DNA from: Malurus cyaneus samueli | Lineage: Eukaryota > Chordata > Aves > Passeriformes > Maluridae | Direction: 5' to 3' | Length of the DNA stretch: 64,000 nt | Assembly: GCA_009741485.1 (NCBI GenBank) | Contig: VKON01000105.1 | Location: 246,535-310,534, forward strand | Part shown: positions 63,556 through 64,000 of the stretch, piece by piece | Numbering within the stretch: the first letter of the stretch is position 1 | How the letters are laid out: the number at the start of each line of letters is the position of its first letter | Position numbers and translations under genes: made by a program | The notes under the pieces: model-generated | The model's input: only the letters and a program-made list of their open reading frames with translations | The model's database searches: none | Told to the model about the DNA's origin: nothing

Positions 63556-64000
63556 CCTTACACTGAATTCTGTTTATATATCTCTATATTTTATTAATGA
63601 TACATTAAATGATTATTGAAATATATTTATATATATTTCATATATTTATAAACTACTATTTAATTTATTAAGAATTCTTTACTTCTTTTATAATTCATAT
63701 TTTATTATTATTAGCTTTATTATTACTTACATATTTTTAATTTATCTTGTTCTTTTATTTATGTATATTATATTTTATATCATTACATATATTATATATA
63801 TTTTATATACATGTATAAATAATTTAATTAAGAATTGTTATTTTTATTTATCTATATAAGTATTTATTTATTATTATTTTTTTTATATCTGTATTTTATT
63901 TATATATCAATAATTACTAAATATGTATTGACATATATTTTATACACATTTATAAATTATTCTTGAATTCATTATTAGAAGAAGAATTTATTTTTCTAAT
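63556..64000. repeat. AT-rich low-complexity tract to window end
   Basis: About 445 bp is composed mainly of irregular ATATTTTAT/TTATATAT sequence with very few G or C. No fixed repeat unit is apparent. It continues past the window. Confidence 0.85.

Larger units (their letters stand above)
56722..64000 (+). other. ABTB2: Start of the next ABTB2 intron (3' end outside window)
   Basis: The donor GTAGGT opens an intron that runs past the window end. About 100 nt in, it meets a minus-oriented LTR-like element (56821-57560). Then comes GC-richer unique sequence at 57.6-58.3 kb with a perfect 8-bp hairpin with a 1-nt loop near 57655, plain unique sequence to 61.4 kb, an AT-rich possible LTR at 61480-62035, a (GATT)11 microsatellite, more unique sequence, and a strongly AT-rich tract at the end. 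The next family exon, which should start by completing the Arg codon and read into the conserved block after NER, was not found. Confidence 0.7.

Noticed and set aside
1..64000. CRISPR arrays, tRNA or rRNA genes, bacterial operons
   Set aside because: No array of regular repeats with spacers, no cloverleaf-type tRNA boxes and no rRNA motifs were seen. The only regular arrays are the minisatellite and microsatellites listed.

Overview
This window reads as vertebrate, and most likely bird, nuclear DNA. It consists almost entirely of intron sequence. The bird call rests on repeated CR1-type LINE 3' ends (best copies near 4.7, 27.4, 41.3 and 49.8 kb), the absence of Alu-, B1- or L1-like mammalian repeats, LTRs resembling avian endogenous retroviral LTRs, and compact, moderately AT-rich introns. 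Passerine is plausible but not proven. There is no sign of prokaryotic gene organisation, and most long open frames are chance frames in non-coding DNA.

Only one gene is supported. Two plus-strand exons, 53738-53884 and 56508-56721, have canonical AG/GT borders and join in frame (phase 1 to phase 1, then phase 2 at the second donor). They encode about 120 residues of an ankyrin-repeat and BTB/POZ protein of the ABTB2/ABTB3 family, and the residues favour ABTB2 (BPOZ-2). The N-terminal coding exon is not in the window, and the ankyrin and BTB exons must lie beyond its right end. The first 53.7 kb therefore appears to be the large first coding intron of ABTB2, which is also very long in mammals. 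The 2.6 kb intron between the exons is complete. The last 7.3 kb is the start of the next intron.

Layout of the long intron: 1-1.3 kb has a possible LTR remnant, a diverged short duplication, an unexplained minus-strand frame and a 30-A tract. From 1.3 to 15.9 kb it is mostly unique sequence with two CR1 pieces and an AT-rich, repeat-poor block at 9.0-10.2 kb that could be conserved non-coding DNA. At 15.9-17.1 kb there is a minus-oriented LTR-like element with an internal duplication of about 315 bp. From 17 to 40 kb it is mostly unique with small duplications, a CpG-rich patch at 21.6-22.0 kb, a large A-rich tract at 22.8 kb and CR1 tails. At 40.4-43.0 kb there is a near-identical inverted duplication of about 400 bp whose right arm carries an N gap, around a CR1-containing spacer. 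At 47.0-47.3 kb there is a 61-bp minisatellite, at 48.5-48.8 kb a small CpG-island-like patch, at 49.8-50.2 kb a CR1 on the minus strand and at 52.6-53.0 kb an LTR-like block.

Downstream of the second exon, a second copy of the 15.9 kb LTR family starts only about 100 bp past the splice donor. It is followed by unique sequence, an AT-rich element at 61.5-62.0 kb, a (GATT)11 microsatellite and a strongly AT-rich tract running to the window end.

I found no convincing novel biological system. The items most worth a second look are the inverted duplication around the assembly gap, an in-frame alternative acceptor at the second exon, the CpG-rich patch 5 kb upstream of the first exon seen, and the internally duplicated LTR.
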